Of a DNA stretch of 64,000 nucleotides, positions 36,731 through 46,033 are shown piece after piece. Made by a program: the position numbers and the translations under genes. Positions within the stretch are counted from its first letter, which is position 1; the number at the start of each line of letters is the position of its first letter. A model generated the notes under the pieces. The model worked only from the letters and a program-made list of their open reading frames with translations. It had not been told where the DNA came from and did no database searches. The DNA is from Prolixibacteraceae bacterium (lineage in GTDB: Bacteria > Bacteroidota > Bacteroidia > Bacteroidales > Prolixibacteraceae): positions 1 to 64,000 of the forward strand of contig DOAQ01000042.1 of the NCBI GenBank assembly GCA_003506435.1, read 5' to 3'.

Positions 36731-39619
36731 TTATCCTTTTACCTGTATCTGCACCGATTTGTAGGCCGGTGTATCACAAGTTGCGCAGGTATTGTTAATA
36801 GAGGTCAGTACGTTTGTTTCGGGAAAATAAGCTGCTGCACAGCCCTGCCGGATCGGATATGGAATAGCATAATACCCCTCCAGCTTTCTCAGTTTTTTAT
36901 CGTAACTGCTGGTGATCTCCACCATTTGTTCGGGCACAATGTTCCGCCGGGCCATATCTTCACAATTCATGAACAACACACGCCGTTCGTTGCTGATGCC
37001 CCGGTAGCGGTCGTTCAGCCCAAAGACGGAGGTATTAAACTGGTCATGGCTGCGGATAGTCATTAGCAATAGTTGTCCGGCTTCAGGAACCACCATTTCC
37101 AGAGGATAATTGCTGAATTGTGCTTTCGCATCGCTGGTTTTAAAAACACGGTTCCGTAGCGGATTTTCAATGTAGACCCCCTGATCCGACGGCTTCAGTT
37201 TATCGATGTTTTTGAAGGCCGGAACAATCTGAGCAATCGTCGACCGGATGTACTCATTATCATTTCCAAAACGTTGCCAGTCAATACCTTTGTCATCCAG
37301 TGTAGCAGCAGCCATTCCGGCAATAATCGATACTTCGCTTTTCATGCCGGATGAAGCAGGCGAAAGGCACCCCTGCGAAAAGCCGACTTTTCCCATGGCA
37401 TCTTCAATGGAAACAAACTGCTTTACTCCGCTGCGAATGTCCTCATCGGTTCGTGAAAGGCAGGGCAGTATCAGCGCCCGCTTCCCGGCAACAAGATGGC
37501 TCCGGTTCAGCTTCGTTGAGATCATCACTGTCAGGCGGCAGTTTCGCAATGCCTGTTCCGTAAAGGCCGTATCGGGAACTGCTGACGCCAGATTGCCTCC
37601 GAGGGAAATCAATACTTTTGTTTTTCCTTCGGCCATTGACCGGATCGCCGGAATCACGCTCATGCCGGGAGTTCGCGGAACTTCAATAGAAAAATGTTTT
37701 TCAAGCGCTTCATGAAAAGAAACCGGCATATTTTCTCCTGAACCCGAAGTGCGCATACCCTGAACATTGCTGTGCCCGCGCACCGGACAAACACCAGCTC
37801 CCGGCCTCCCTATATTTCCCTTCAGCAGCATCAGGTTGACAATTTCCCGGATGGTTTCTATGGAATTCCGGTGGTGGGTGATCCCCAAACACCAGGTGGC
37901 AATCGCGTTTTTAGCATGAATGTAGATTCCGGCAGCTTCAATGATCTGACTTTTTTCTATTCCGCTGGCTGAAACAAGTTCTTCCCACGAAGTAGCAATC
38001 ACGCGTTGCTTGTACGCTTCGAAACCGCTGGTGTATTCATTGATAAAGCGGGAATCAAGAATGTTACCTACCCTGTCTTCAGCTTCCAATATGGCTTTCA
38101 CCATCCCCCTTATCAGGGCCATATCGCCATTGATTTTCGGTTGCAGATACAAATGGGCCAGCTTGGTTTGTTTTCCCAGGTAGGAACTTGCTTCCTGCGG
38201 ATCGGCAAAACCCATCAGACTTGCTTCGGGCATTGGATTCACAGCGACTATTTTACATCCCTTGCGGACGGCAGCCTGCAATGAACTCAGCATTCGCGGG
38301 TGGTTCGAGCCGGGATTGTGTCCAAACAGGAAAATGGCATCTGCTTTCGGAAAATCATTGGGCGTAATGCTGCTTTTTCCGTGCCCCAGGCTCATGGTCA
38401 ATGCTTTTCCTGATGGTTCATGACAAAGGTTGGCGCTGTTGGGAAGATTGTTGGTTCCCAGCGCACGGACAAATAGTTGGTACAGGAATGCCGCTTCATT
38501 TGACGTTCTTCCCGACGCATAAAAAACTGCTTCATTGGGATTATCAAGCGACTTCAATTCTTTTGCAATCATTTGAAAAGCATCGTTCCACGAAACAGGC
38601 TGGTAATGGGTCGCATTTTCATCGAGCAGCATGGGTTCGGTGAGCCTTCCCTGCTGTTCGAGCCAGTAGCCCGAAGTAAGCAGCATATCCTGTACCGACC
38701 ATTTCCTGAAAAACTCCGAAGTGATTATTCGCGTGGTTGCCTCTGCACTGACATTTTTTGCCCCATTCTCGCAGAACTCGAAATGCGACCGGTTTTTATC
38801 AGGATTAGGCCAGGCACAGCCCGGACATTCAAATCCTCCAACCTGATTGAAGTTACCGATGAGTTTGCGGCTCCGGTTCATCCCGGTTTCTTTGTACAGA
38901 TAGCTCAGCGAAGTTAAAACAGCATCCATGCCACCAGCATACGTTCTGGGCTGATCATGTTTCAGACCAATAAGCGTCGCGGCATCTTTTTCCAGATCAG
39001 CCGATTCGAGCGCACGAACAGAACGAATGATCTCCCTGCCCAATGATTCCATCCCGGAAAGCCAGTTGATCTTATCTTTAAACCGGGTAGCTTCGTCAGG
39101 TTTCAGTATATATTTGGTTAATCCACCCGCCACCATCAGGCTGATTAGCGGCGGAAGCTGAAAATCGGGAATCATGTCATTCATAATGGCATCCCGTATC
39201 TTTTTATGAATATCGACAACAAGCGGTAAATCAGGAGAAAAAAGCTCTTCTTTTCTCGTGTTCGTGATACTATTTTGTTTCTTTTTTATTAACAATCTGT
39301 CAGTCAGCAGCGAATTCCACACCATGCGGCGTAAAGTTGTTCCGTGAGCGGCAACCAGGCCAATCGCCTTGTTCAGGGAAATTGGCCCATCAACGATCAG
39401 CAGGCAACGCAACGCTTCATCGAGCGCGGGACTGCCTGTTTCGTCTGCCTTTAGTAAAGTAAGTTGTTCCCAGTCATCGTTGATCAGGCCATTGAAGGAA
39501 GCATCGAACAACAAGGCACCAGCCAGGGTGAGATGCAATATTTGTTCGGAAACCGGAAATAACCGCCCCGATACGGGATCAACGGACAATAGAAAAAGCT
39601 GCTCGGAATAAGTTCGCAT
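36731..39619 (-). CDS. GPP34 domain fused to YdeP/FdhF-type molybdopterin oxidoreductase
   Basis: The 962-residue protein has two parts. Residues ~1-215 match GPP34 (GOLPH3/Vps74-like): SEQLFLLSVD, LTLAGALLFDASFNGLI, TGSPALDEALR, LLTDRLLIKKK and a helical DIHKKIRDAIMND to LISLMVAGGL segment. Residues ~225-962 match YdeP-type FdhF oxidoreductases: AGGMDAVLTSLSYL, the iron-sulfur motif ECPGCAW with a later Cys in FEFCENG, NLCHEPSGKAL (probable Mo-ligand Cys), FGHNPGSNHPRM, MLLKGNIGRPGAGVCPVRGH, and the C-terminal Mo-pterin domain. Ordinary YdeP homologues have about 760 residues and lack the first part. The GPP34 domain binds phosphoinositide membranes in eukaryotes, so it may dock the enzyme to a membrane or partner. 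The substrate is unknown; YdeP is linked to acid resistance in E. coli. Confidence 0.9.
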   Translation of the reverse strand: MRTYSEQLFLLSVDPVSGRLFPVSEQILHLTLAGALLFDASFNGLINDDWEQLTLLKADETGSPALDEALRCLLIVDGPISLNKAIGLVAAHGTTLRRMVWNSLLTDRLLIKKKQNSITNTRKEELFSPDLPLVVDIHKKIRDAIMNDMIPDFQLPPLISLMVAGGLTKYILKPDEATRFKDKINWLSGMESLGREIIRSVRALESADLEKDAATLIGLKHDQPRTYAGGMDAVLTSLSYLYKETGMNRSRKLIGNFNQVGGFECPGCAWPNPDKNRSHFEFCENGAKNVSAEATTRIITSEFFRKWSVQDMLLTSGYWLEQQGRLTEPMLLDENATHYQPVSWNDAFQMIAKELKSLDNPNEAVFYASGRTSNEAAFLYQLFVRALGTNNLPNSANLCHEPSGKALTMSLGHGKSSITPNDFPKADAIFLFGHNPGSNHPRMLSSLQAAVRKGCKIVAVNPMPEASLMGFADPQEASSYLGKQTKLAHLYLQPKINGDMALIRGMVKAILEAEDRVGNILDSRFINEYTSGFEAYKQRVIATSWEELVSASGIEKSQIIEAAGIYIHAKNAIATWCLGITHHRNSIETIREIVNLMLLKGNIGRPGAGVCPVRGHSNVQGMRTSGSGENMPVSFHEALEKHFSIEVPRTPGMSVIPAIRSMAEGKTKVLISLGGNLASAVPDTAFTEQALRNCRLTVMISTKLNRSHLVAGKRALILPCLSRTDEDIRSGVKQFVSIEDAMGKVGFSQGCLSPASSGMKSEVSIIAGMAAATLDDKGIDWQRFGNDNEYIRSTIAQIVPAFKNIDKLKPSDQGVYIENPLRNRVFKTSDAKAQFSNYPLEMVVPEAGQLLLMTIRSHDQFNTSVFGLNDRYRGISNERRVLFMNCEDMARRNIVPEQMVEITSSYDKKLRKLEGYYAIPYPIRQGCAAAYFPETNVLTSINNTCATCDTPAYKSVQIQVKG

Positions 39620-39654
39620 GAAAACTGTTTTTGAAGATTGGTTTTTCTGCCAAT

Positions 39655-39662
39655 CAAATTTA
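39655..39662 (-). promoter_or_regulatory. -7 promoter element of the GPP34-oxidoreductase gene
   Basis: On the minus strand TAAATTTG matches TAnnTTTG, 36-43 bases before the ATG at 39619. A 6-bp inverted repeat GATTGG/CCAATC lies just downstream of it at 39636-39655, in the likely leader. Confidence 0.5.
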
Positions 39663-39781
39663 CAATTTAATGCGGAAAATTTTCAGAATTGATGGCTCTT
39701 CTCTTAAAAGAGTCAAGACTGGCTACTCGAAAATCCACGTCAGCAAAAAATAATTTGAATAATGATATACAACTATCTCAC

Positions 39782-40273
39782 CTAATATCCTGAAGATAAA
39801 CGGATGTGCCTGATGGCATCGCCCGATTTAATGAAGGTACCATTTGAACAGCCCGTAACATTGCAAAAGGTAATGGCATTATTAAAATCCAGTTTTGGAG
39901 TAAGCCCCACAGCTACCATTTCGGCATCGGGACTGCACTTGCAATTAACCAGCTTTTCAAACGGAATATCGCAATGCGGACAATAAAGTTCATCTTTCAC
40001 TCCGGAAATCAATTCGCCGCTAAGTATCACTTTATCAAAATCACCCTCAATAGCCGAAATCACAAATTCGCCCTCTGCTCCGGAGCGTTTAAATCGGATT
40101 TTCAAACCGGGAAATCCATTTATCACGGTTTCAGAATCAATTAAATCACAGCCATTCGGGCAGAACGCCTTATCAACAACATAGCGTACAGCGCTTTCGT
40201 TACTTTTATTCACATTTTTGCGCCTTTTGGCAATCGGGATCATTAAACGTCCGTCTTTCGTAAATCGTGGCAT
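39782..40273 (-). CDS. Cys-rich zinc-ribbon-like hypothetical protein
   Basis: The 163-residue soluble protein contains four Cys-rich sites: FCPNGCDL (~38), YCPHCDIPF (~97), NCKCSPD (~110) and FCNVTGCSNG (~136). These fit one or two zinc ribbons or an iron-sulfur site. The N-terminus is basic. It lies 160 bp upstream of, and on the same strand as, the GPP34-oxidoreductase gene, which has its own promoter element. I do not recognise a named family. Confidence 0.7.
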   Translation of the reverse strand: MPRFTKDGRLMIPIAKRRKNVNKSNESAVRYVVDKAFCPNGCDLIDSETVINGFPGLKIRFKRSGAEGEFVISAIEGDFDKVILSGELISGVKDELYCPHCDIPFEKLVNCKCSPDAEMVAVGLTPKLDFNNAITFCNVTGCSNGTFIKSGDAIRHIRLSSGY

Positions 40274-40421
40274 AAACTTTAGTTGATTTTCAATCTAAAA
40301 ATAGTAACCAAACAATTATCAACTAAATAATTACATCCTATTTACGTGTTACACCTAAAATCGATGTGACTTTTGAAAAAATATCCATTTAATCTTTTAT
40401 CAGGTGTTGATCTGGAATTTG

Positions 40422-40437
40422 CCCCGATAGTTCGGGG
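40422..40437 (-). terminator. Hairpin downstream of yhcC-like gene
   Basis: Arms CCCCGA/TCGGGG enclose a 4-nt loop 23 bp beyond the stop at 40460. No T run follows on the minus strand, so termination is only possible, and it may be another intergenic repeat. Confidence 0.35.
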
Positions 40438-40459
40438 TTGAATATTGGATTTTGACAAT

Positions 40460-41398
40460 TTATTGTCTGAATAATCTCCCCTGCCAGGTATCCCGTTCTG
40501 CCAGCCGTTTTTCAACTTTGGCTACAAACTCAAAGTTTTTCAGTCCCCATTTCGGGGCAATCACCATTTCGGCAGGAGCTTCGCTTACAAAACGTTCCAC
40601 AACAATGGCAGGGTTTAGTACTTCCAGGTAATCGATCACCAAATCGGTGTATTCTCCTACCGAGAATATGTGGAAACCATCTGAATTTTGCCGATAATCC
40701 TTGTACAACTGTGTTCCCCGGTGAATCTGCAACTGGTGCAGCTTCAGGTTTTCAACAGGCAATTGTGAAATACTTTTTGCCTGATCAATGAAATCGCTGT
40801 AACCTTCGCCCGGCAAACCGAGTATGAGATGCGCACAAGTATGGATTCCGCGTCGGGCCGTCTCCTTCAGTGCCCATGCTGACTCTTCATAGCTGTGCCC
40901 CCGGTTAATCCGCCGCAGGGTTTCATTCCGGTGCGATTCGACACCAAATTCCAGCATTACGTAATATCTCAACGACAATTCACCCAAATAATCCAGTATT
41001 TCCTCATTCAAACAATCCGGCCGGGTGGCAATAACCAATCCAATAATTTTTGGATGTTGTAAAGCTTCTTCGTAAAGCGCTTTCAGGTTTTTGAGCGGTG
41101 CGTAGGTATTCGAATAAGCCTGAAAATAAGCCAGAAACTGCATGCTATTGTATTTCCGGGCAAAAAAATCAATCCCTTCCTTAACTTGTTCGGTAACTGT
41201 TTTTTCCAAATTACAATAACCCGGTTTAAACGTTTTGTTGTTGCAATAGCTACATCCGCCGGTGCCCTTTGTCCCATCGCGGTTCGGACACGAAAAACCG
41301 GCATCGACCGATACTTTCTGTACCCGTCCATCAAATTTCTTTCGGAAATAAGTCGAAAAATCGTTGTACCGCTTATCGTGTCCCCAAGGGTAATCCAT
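40460..41398 (-). CDS. TIGR01212-family radical SAM protein (YhcC type)
   Basis: The 312-residue protein begins with RYNDFSTYFRKKFDGRVQKV and carries the iron-sulfur motif CPNRDGTKGTGGCSYCNN, the pattern of the YhcC family. Later segments FGVESHRNETLRRINRGH and HLILGLPGE are typical of the radical SAM barrel. It is cytoplasmic; the substrate is not established, though an RNA or cofactor modification is plausible. It is divergent from the DUF4301 gene with 157 bp between starts. Confidence 0.93.
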   Translation of the reverse strand: MDYPWGHDKRYNDFSTYFRKKFDGRVQKVSVDAGFSCPNRDGTKGTGGCSYCNNKTFKPGYCNLEKTVTEQVKEGIDFFARKYNSMQFLAYFQAYSNTYAPLKNLKALYEEALQHPKIIGLVIATRPDCLNEEILDYLGELSLRYYVMLEFGVESHRNETLRRINRGHSYEESAWALKETARRGIHTCAHLILGLPGEGYSDFIDQAKSISQLPVENLKLHQLQIHRGTQLYKDYRQNSDGFHIFSVGEYTDLVIDYLEVLNPAIVVERFVSEAPAEMVIAPKWGLKNFEFVAKVEKRLAERDTWQGRLFRQ

Positions 41399-41555
41399 TC
41401 CGGTTTCAGTTTAAAAACTGCTGTAAAGATAAACGAAAAGCAGGATTCGCCCCATCTGCCGGAAATTGTTAAAAACTCGTTGAAAACCTGAATCTGTAAA
41501 ACATTACTTTTCAAACGTTGTTCTTTACCTTTAAACAATCGGAAAAGAGACAACT

Positions 41556-43088
41556 ATGTTAACAGCCAAAGACAAACTGCAAATCGGGCAACGGGGAAGT
41601 GATATTGAAACCATTGAACAGCAAATCAGGAATTTTATTGAAGGATTTCCGTTCCTGAAAATAATTTCAGCAGCAACTGTCGGCAACGGGCTGATCCGGC
41701 TTCAGGAAGCAGAACTCAAAAAATATATTCAGGTATACAACGAACATATTGCAAACGGAATCACTCCCCTGAAATTTATACCTGCTTCAGGCGCGGCCAG
41801 CCGCATGTTCAAAGCGCTTTTCAGTGCAAAAGAAAAACTGGAAGCAAGAATTGACGAAAATGAAATAATGCAGTTCCCTGAAATAGCCGATTTCTTTAAC
41901 CAATTAAAAAGGTTTGCTTTTTATCCTGAACTTGAAAGAGTTTCAGGGAAGAAGATAAACGAGCTGAGTTATCTGGAAATTCTCAATCTGGTTTTAACCG
42001 GCAAAGGCCTGAATTACGGGAACCAGCCTAAAGGTTTGCTTGGTTTTCATTCGTATGGTGAAAAGATACGCACCCCGATGGAAGAACATCTGGCGGAAGG
42101 CGCCCACTACGCAAAAGACAGCGAAGGGCGGGTAAAAATCCATTTTACCGTTTCGCCGGAACACCGGCAAGGTTTTGCAGCTCTTGTTAACAAGGTTGGC
42201 AAAAAATATGAAAACGAATATGGAGTTGCATTTGAAATCAGCTTTTCGCAACAAAAGCCATCAACCGATACAATTGCAGTTGACTACTATAATGAGCCTT
42301 TCAGGGAAGCGAACGGCAGCCTTTTGTTCCGCCCCGCCGGACACGGCGCTTTACTCGATAATCTGAATGAACTGGATGCCGACCTGATTTTCATTAAAAA
42401 TATTGATAATGTGGTTCCCGACCGCCTGAAGAAAACAACCGTCGACTACAAAAAAGCGCTGGCCGGTTTGCTGATCAATCTTCAGGAAAAAATATTTTAC
42501 TATCAGGAAAAACTTGACCGACAGCATTATTACACATTGAACAGCGCTTTTTTTGCCGAAGCATCCAATTTTCTGGAAAACGTTTTGAACGTAAAACCTC
42601 CTCAAAACCAGTATTATTCAGAAAAAGAAGAATTGTATCATTATCTGAAATCGAAATACAACCGTCCGTTGCGCGTTTGCGGAATGGTGAAAAATGAAGG
42701 AGAACCGGGCGGCGGCCCCTTTTGGGCGGTCAATAACGACGGCTCTGTATCGTTGCAGATAGCCGAGAGTTCACAAATTGATCCGGCAGACGAAGAACAA
42801 CAGGCAATTGCCGCCGGTGCAACTCATTTTAACCCGGTTGATTTGGTTTGTGCTGTCCGAAATTACAAAGGAGAAAAATACGATCTGTTGCAGTTCCGTG
42901 ATCCCGATACCGGATTTATTTCGGTAAAATCGAAAGACGGCAAAGAACTGAAAGCCCAGGAACTGCCGGGTTTGTGGAACGGCGCTATGGCCGACTGGAA
43001 TACCCTTTTTGTGGAAGTTCCGGTCGCTACTTTTAATCCGGCGAAAACGGTAAACGACCTTTTACGAAAAGAACACCAGCCGGACTGA
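41556..43088 (+). CDS. DUF4301 protein, nucleotidyltransferase-like
   Basis: The 510-residue cytoplasmic protein matches the DUF4301 family of Bacteroidota. Key segments are FIPASGAASRMFKALF, a Gly/Ala-rich N-terminal loop reminiscent of sugar-nucleotide pyrophosphorylases, then GLLGFHSYGEKIRTPMEEH, LLFRPAGHGALLDNLN and RVCGMVKNEGEPGGGPFW. This suggests a Rossmann-type nucleotide-sugar enzyme, but no reaction is established. It is followed by the TPR gene 48 bp downstream. Confidence 0.85.
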   Translation: MLTAKDKLQIGQRGSDIETIEQQIRNFIEGFPFLKIISAATVGNGLIRLQEAELKKYIQVYNEHIANGITPLKFIPASGAASRMFKALFSAKEKLEARIDENEIMQFPEIADFFNQLKRFAFYPELERVSGKKINELSYLEILNLVLTGKGLNYGNQPKGLLGFHSYGEKIRTPMEEHLAEGAHYAKDSEGRVKIHFTVSPEHRQGFAALVNKVGKKYENEYGVAFEISFSQQKPSTDTIAVDYYNEPFREANGSLLFRPAGHGALLDNLNELDADLIFIKNIDNVVPDRLKKTTVDYKKALAGLLINLQEKIFYYQEKLDRQHYYTLNSAFFAEASNFLENVLNVKPPQNQYYSEKEELYHYLKSKYNRPLRVCGMVKNEGEPGGGPFWAVNNDGSVSLQIAESSQIDPADEEQQAIAAGATHFNPVDLVCAVRNYKGEKYDLLQFRDPDTGFISVKSKDGKELKAQELPGLWNGAMADWNTLFVEVPVATFNPAKTVNDLLRKEHQPD

Positions 43089-43108
43089 GATTATTCGGAA
43101 AGTATTTC

Positions 43109-43116
43109 TAATTTTG
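43109..43116 (+). promoter_or_regulatory. -7 promoter element of the TPR gene
   Basis: TAATTTTG matches TAnnTTTG, 20 bases before the ATG at 43136. The -33 region is weak. Confidence 0.5.
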
Positions 43117-43135
43117 CAGACTTCAAGCATACAAG

Positions 43136-44554
43136 ATGGACGAGGAAAGCAGGGATTTATACGAAGAGGATGAGATTATTGAAGCGGTGAAACGTTTCAA
43201 GAAGATGGTTCGGCAAAAACATGTCTCCTATTTCGATGTATTTGAATTTGAAGGAATAGCCGATCATTTTATGGATGAAGGACGACTTAAACTTGCAAAA
43301 AAAGCAGTAGCCGCCGGACTTCACATGCACCCCTCGTCAACTGCCCTGTTACTAAAAAAAGCCCAGATATTTGCCTATGATGGGAAACCTGAGAAATGCC
43401 TGAAGCTGGTAAAATTCCTCGAACAGGTAGAACCCAACAACGCAGACCTGTACCTGGTAAAAGGTTCGGCGCTAAACCTGATCGGCGATCTGAAAAATGC
43501 GGTAAAAGCATACGAAAAAGCAATTATTTGTGATACAGAAGATCCGGACGAAATACTTTACAGTATTGGGATTACCTTCGGACAAACCGGCGAAGTAAAA
43601 CACGCCCTTCATTATCTGAAAAGAGCCCATGAAGCCAATCCAACAAATGAAATGGTTTTGTATGAACTGGGCTATTTTTACGAACGCAACGAGGAACTCG
43701 ACAAAAGCATTGAATATTACAACAAATACCTCGACGTTGATCCATTCAACAGTTCGGTGTGGTATAATCTGGGAATCACCTACAACCGTTGCAACCGTTA
43801 CGACGATGCTGTAAAAGCATACGATTATGCCATTGCGCTGAATGAGGATTTTCTCCAGGCTTATTTCAATAAGGCAAATACCTACTCGAACAACGAACAG
43901 TATGAGGAAGCAATTCCGTGTTATCTGGAATATATTGAACGCGATCCTGAAAATGACGACTCATTTTGCTATCTGGCTGATTGTTACCTGAATTTAAACA
44001 ACAACGAAAAGGCTTTTGAAAATTACCGGAAAGCCATTGATATAAACGAGGAAAATGCCGGTGCGTGGAACGGTCTGGGATTGGTGATGTGGCGTGAAAA
44101 TAATCTGGAAAAAAGCCTTGATTATCTGAAGAAAGCAATCCGGTTCGATAAGGAAAATGAAGAGTTTTGGATCAGCTATGCCCGGGTCTGCGGCGAATTG
44201 GACCTTCAGAAAGAAGCCATTGCTGCATTTCAGAAAGCGACTAAACTGGCGCCGGAAAATATTGAATACTGGATTGCCTACTCGGAATATCTGCACAACA
44301 AAGGCAACACGGCACGCGCGATCAATATTCTGAAGAAAGCAGGAAAAGTCAGTGAATCGAGCGCAAATATAAATTACCGGCTGACGGCTTATTTACTGGA
44401 AAATAAAAATGATGCAGAAGCAGCTATCCGTTTTGAAAAAGCGCTGAAAATTGATTTCAGCAGCCACAGTAATTTGTTCGATTATTATCCTGAAGCCCAG
44501 AAAATGGAACTAATAAAATCGCTGATTGGTCAATATCAGACAGGTCTGCAATAA
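43136..44554 (+). CDS. Cytoplasmic TPR-repeat protein
   Basis: The 472-residue protein is almost entirely TPR repeats (about ten to twelve, ~55-460), with repeated patterns such as SIEYYNKYLDVDPFNSSVWYNL and AVKAYDYAIALNEDFLQAYFN. An acidic N-terminus precedes the array. There is no signal peptide. It is probably a scaffold for protein assembly. Its stop codon abuts the stop of the convergent tatA gene with no base between them. Confidence 0.9.
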   Translation: MDEESRDLYEEDEIIEAVKRFKKMVRQKHVSYFDVFEFEGIADHFMDEGRLKLAKKAVAAGLHMHPSSTALLLKKAQIFAYDGKPEKCLKLVKFLEQVEPNNADLYLVKGSALNLIGDLKNAVKAYEKAIICDTEDPDEILYSIGITFGQTGEVKHALHYLKRAHEANPTNEMVLYELGYFYERNEELDKSIEYYNKYLDVDPFNSSVWYNLGITYNRCNRYDDAVKAYDYAIALNEDFLQAYFNKANTYSNNEQYEEAIPCYLEYIERDPENDDSFCYLADCYLNLNNNEKAFENYRKAIDINEENAGAWNGLGLVMWRENNLEKSLDYLKKAIRFDKENEEFWISYARVCGELDLQKEAIAAFQKATKLAPENIEYWIAYSEYLHNKGNTARAINILKKAGKVSESSANINYRLTAYLLENKNDAEAAIRFEKALKIDFSSHSNLFDYYPEAQKMELIKSLIGQYQTGLQ

Positions 44555-44764
44555 TTATTTCTCGATTTTTTCTTTCTCTTTTTCTTCTTCCTCTTCTTTT
44601 TTCGATGAATCACCGGAAACAGCCTTCTTGAATTCTTTCATACCCTGACCGACCCCTTTCATCAATTCAGGAATTTTCTTCCCTCCGAAAAGTAATAAGG
44701 CAATAGCAACAATAGCTACTATTTCCCATGCCCCAATGGCTCCTGCAATAATAAATAAGCTCAT
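44555..44764 (-). CDS. tatA: Twin-arginine translocase subunit TatA/TatE
   Basis: The 69-residue protein has one N-terminal membrane helix (~9-24), the hinge FGGKKIPELMKGVGQGMKEFKKA amphipathic helix and a highly acidic/basic tail rich in Glu and Lys. It forms the protein-conducting part of the Tat system. No tatC is nearby. A Tat substrate candidate in this window is the hemerythrin-like protein at 53612. Confidence 0.95.
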   Translation of the reverse strand: MSLFIIAGAIGAWEIVAIVAIALLLFGGKKIPELMKGVGQGMKEFKKAVSGDSSKKEEEEEKEKEKIEK

Positions 44765-44787
44765 GACTTAATAGGTTAAAATTTTCC

Positions 44788-44817
44788 CAAAAATAGATAA
44801 AATTTGCATGGTACAAA
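44788..44817 (-). promoter_or_regulatory. Promoter of tatA
   Basis: On the minus strand a TTTG -33 element (44814-44817) and a TATTTTTG -7 element (44788-44795) are separated by 18 bases. The match to the Bacteroidota consensus is perfect. It predicts a leader of about 20 nt. Confidence 0.78.
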
Positions 44818-44885
44818 TAATATCTTCGGTAAAACCAAATTTTTCGGATACCGGAAAACAAAGACTAATTCATTTTTCAGGATTC

Positions 44886-45626
44886 TTATCTCAATGAAAT
44901 TGTTTTTGCCAAAATACACTCGTTCGATAAGCGTGTATTAAAAGTAGCTACAACCGTTACTTTTGCAACATCTTTCGGGATCAGAATTTCGGCAGTTCCA
45001 TCACGCTCCTGCATCTTTTTCAGGTTTTCAGGCATAAATCTTCCTTCGACAAGCTCACCGGTGTAATAGATAATTTTATTGACGGGTTTCGATAATTGCG
45101 CTGTTACATAGTAATATCTTTCGGTCGGGGCACTTTTAACACTCAACTCCGGCAGTTTTATATCGCCACCCGACTCGGAATATTCTTTCAGCCCAACAGC
45201 AGGCATTCCATCCTTGTATTCATACTCTGCCTGAATCTTTCCGTTTTCATAATACCTTTTGCAAATGCCGTTCAATTTCCCGTTCACGTAAGGTTGTTCT
45301 TTCCAAACCGCAGGTTTTTCACCTTTATATGCCTTATAATATGTGTATGCGATACCGCTCCGTTCGTTCCGGACATAAGGAATTTCGGAGTACAGACTGC
45401 CGTGCGAATAATATCGTTTTTGGATTCCGTGACGAAGGTTCGTACCCTTCAGTATGGGTATTTCGTACTCAATTTTTGCAGGATTATTGGGAAAAGGTTT
45501 TTCGATAACAAGAATGCTGTCTTTTCCCGCTTTTTCTTTGGCGGCCTGTTCAGCCCGTTTTGCCTCCTGACTGCTACAGGCAGAGAGCACAAACAACAGG
45601 GCAATGAATATCATAATCCGTTTCAT
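44886..45626 (-). CDS. Lipoprotein with MORN-like repeats
   Basis: The 246-residue protein has a lipoprotein signal (FVLSACSS, Cys17). Its centre carries MORN/YwqK-type repeats of the pattern YVNGKLNGICKRYYENGKIQAEYEYKDG. The C-terminal part (~155-246) is a beta-rich domain. Proteins with this repeat are often annotated as YwqK-family antitoxins, but nothing here suggests a toxin-antitoxin function. It is probably an envelope protein. Confidence 0.8.
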   Translation of the reverse strand: MKRIMIFIALLFVLSACSSQEAKRAEQAAKEKAGKDSILVIEKPFPNNPAKIEYEIPILKGTNLRHGIQKRYYSHGSLYSEIPYVRNERSGIAYTYYKAYKGEKPAVWKEQPYVNGKLNGICKRYYENGKIQAEYEYKDGMPAVGLKEYSESGGDIKLPELSVKSAPTERYYYVTAQLSKPVNKIIYYTGELVEGRFMPENLKKMQERDGTAEILIPKDVAKVTVVATFNTRLSNECILAKTISLR

Positions 45627-46033
45627 GACTGCTAGATTAGTCTTTGGTATATTTTTGGTCCATCGGAAAATAAAATCAGTATGAACAAAAAACCAATTAA
45701 AGTTACGAAACTATCTTTTATTTCAGGCACAAAGGAGAAGTCTGTTTTTCACCTTTTTTCAACCAATAAAGATTAAAACGTCAATCTGATTTTCATGAAC
45801 AATACAGAAAAAAGGACAATTCAGCGGTTATTTTGACCCGATTGCAGGACAAGCACCGATAGAATGTTTCACCCACGGGTGAAAGTGGTTTTAAAGTCTG
45901 GTCACACTTTCAGCCGCCGCTGACGTATTTATACATACCCGGAAACTGTTAAAAATTAGTTGCAACGTGAGTTCGATACAAATAATGCAACTTTTTTTTA
46001 TTTTCTTTACCTTAAGTTTTTGAATCAATCAAG
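45627..46033. other. Divergent intergenic region with a perfect palindrome
   Basis: This 407-bp gap separates the MORN lipoprotein from the metal-efflux operon. At 45867-45884 it contains TTTCACCCACGGGTGAAA, a perfect 8-bp inverted repeat with a two-base centre. A further GAAAGTG/CACTTTC pair lies just downstream (45881-45912). A GTTGCA/TGCAAC pair lies at 45959-45991. No gene is visible. These are candidates for regulator sites of the efflux operon. Confidence 0.5.

Noticed and set aside
44886..45626. Toxin-antitoxin role for the MORN-repeat lipoprotein
   Set aside because: The YwqK-type name implies an antitoxin, but there is a lipoprotein signal and no partner toxin gene nearby.
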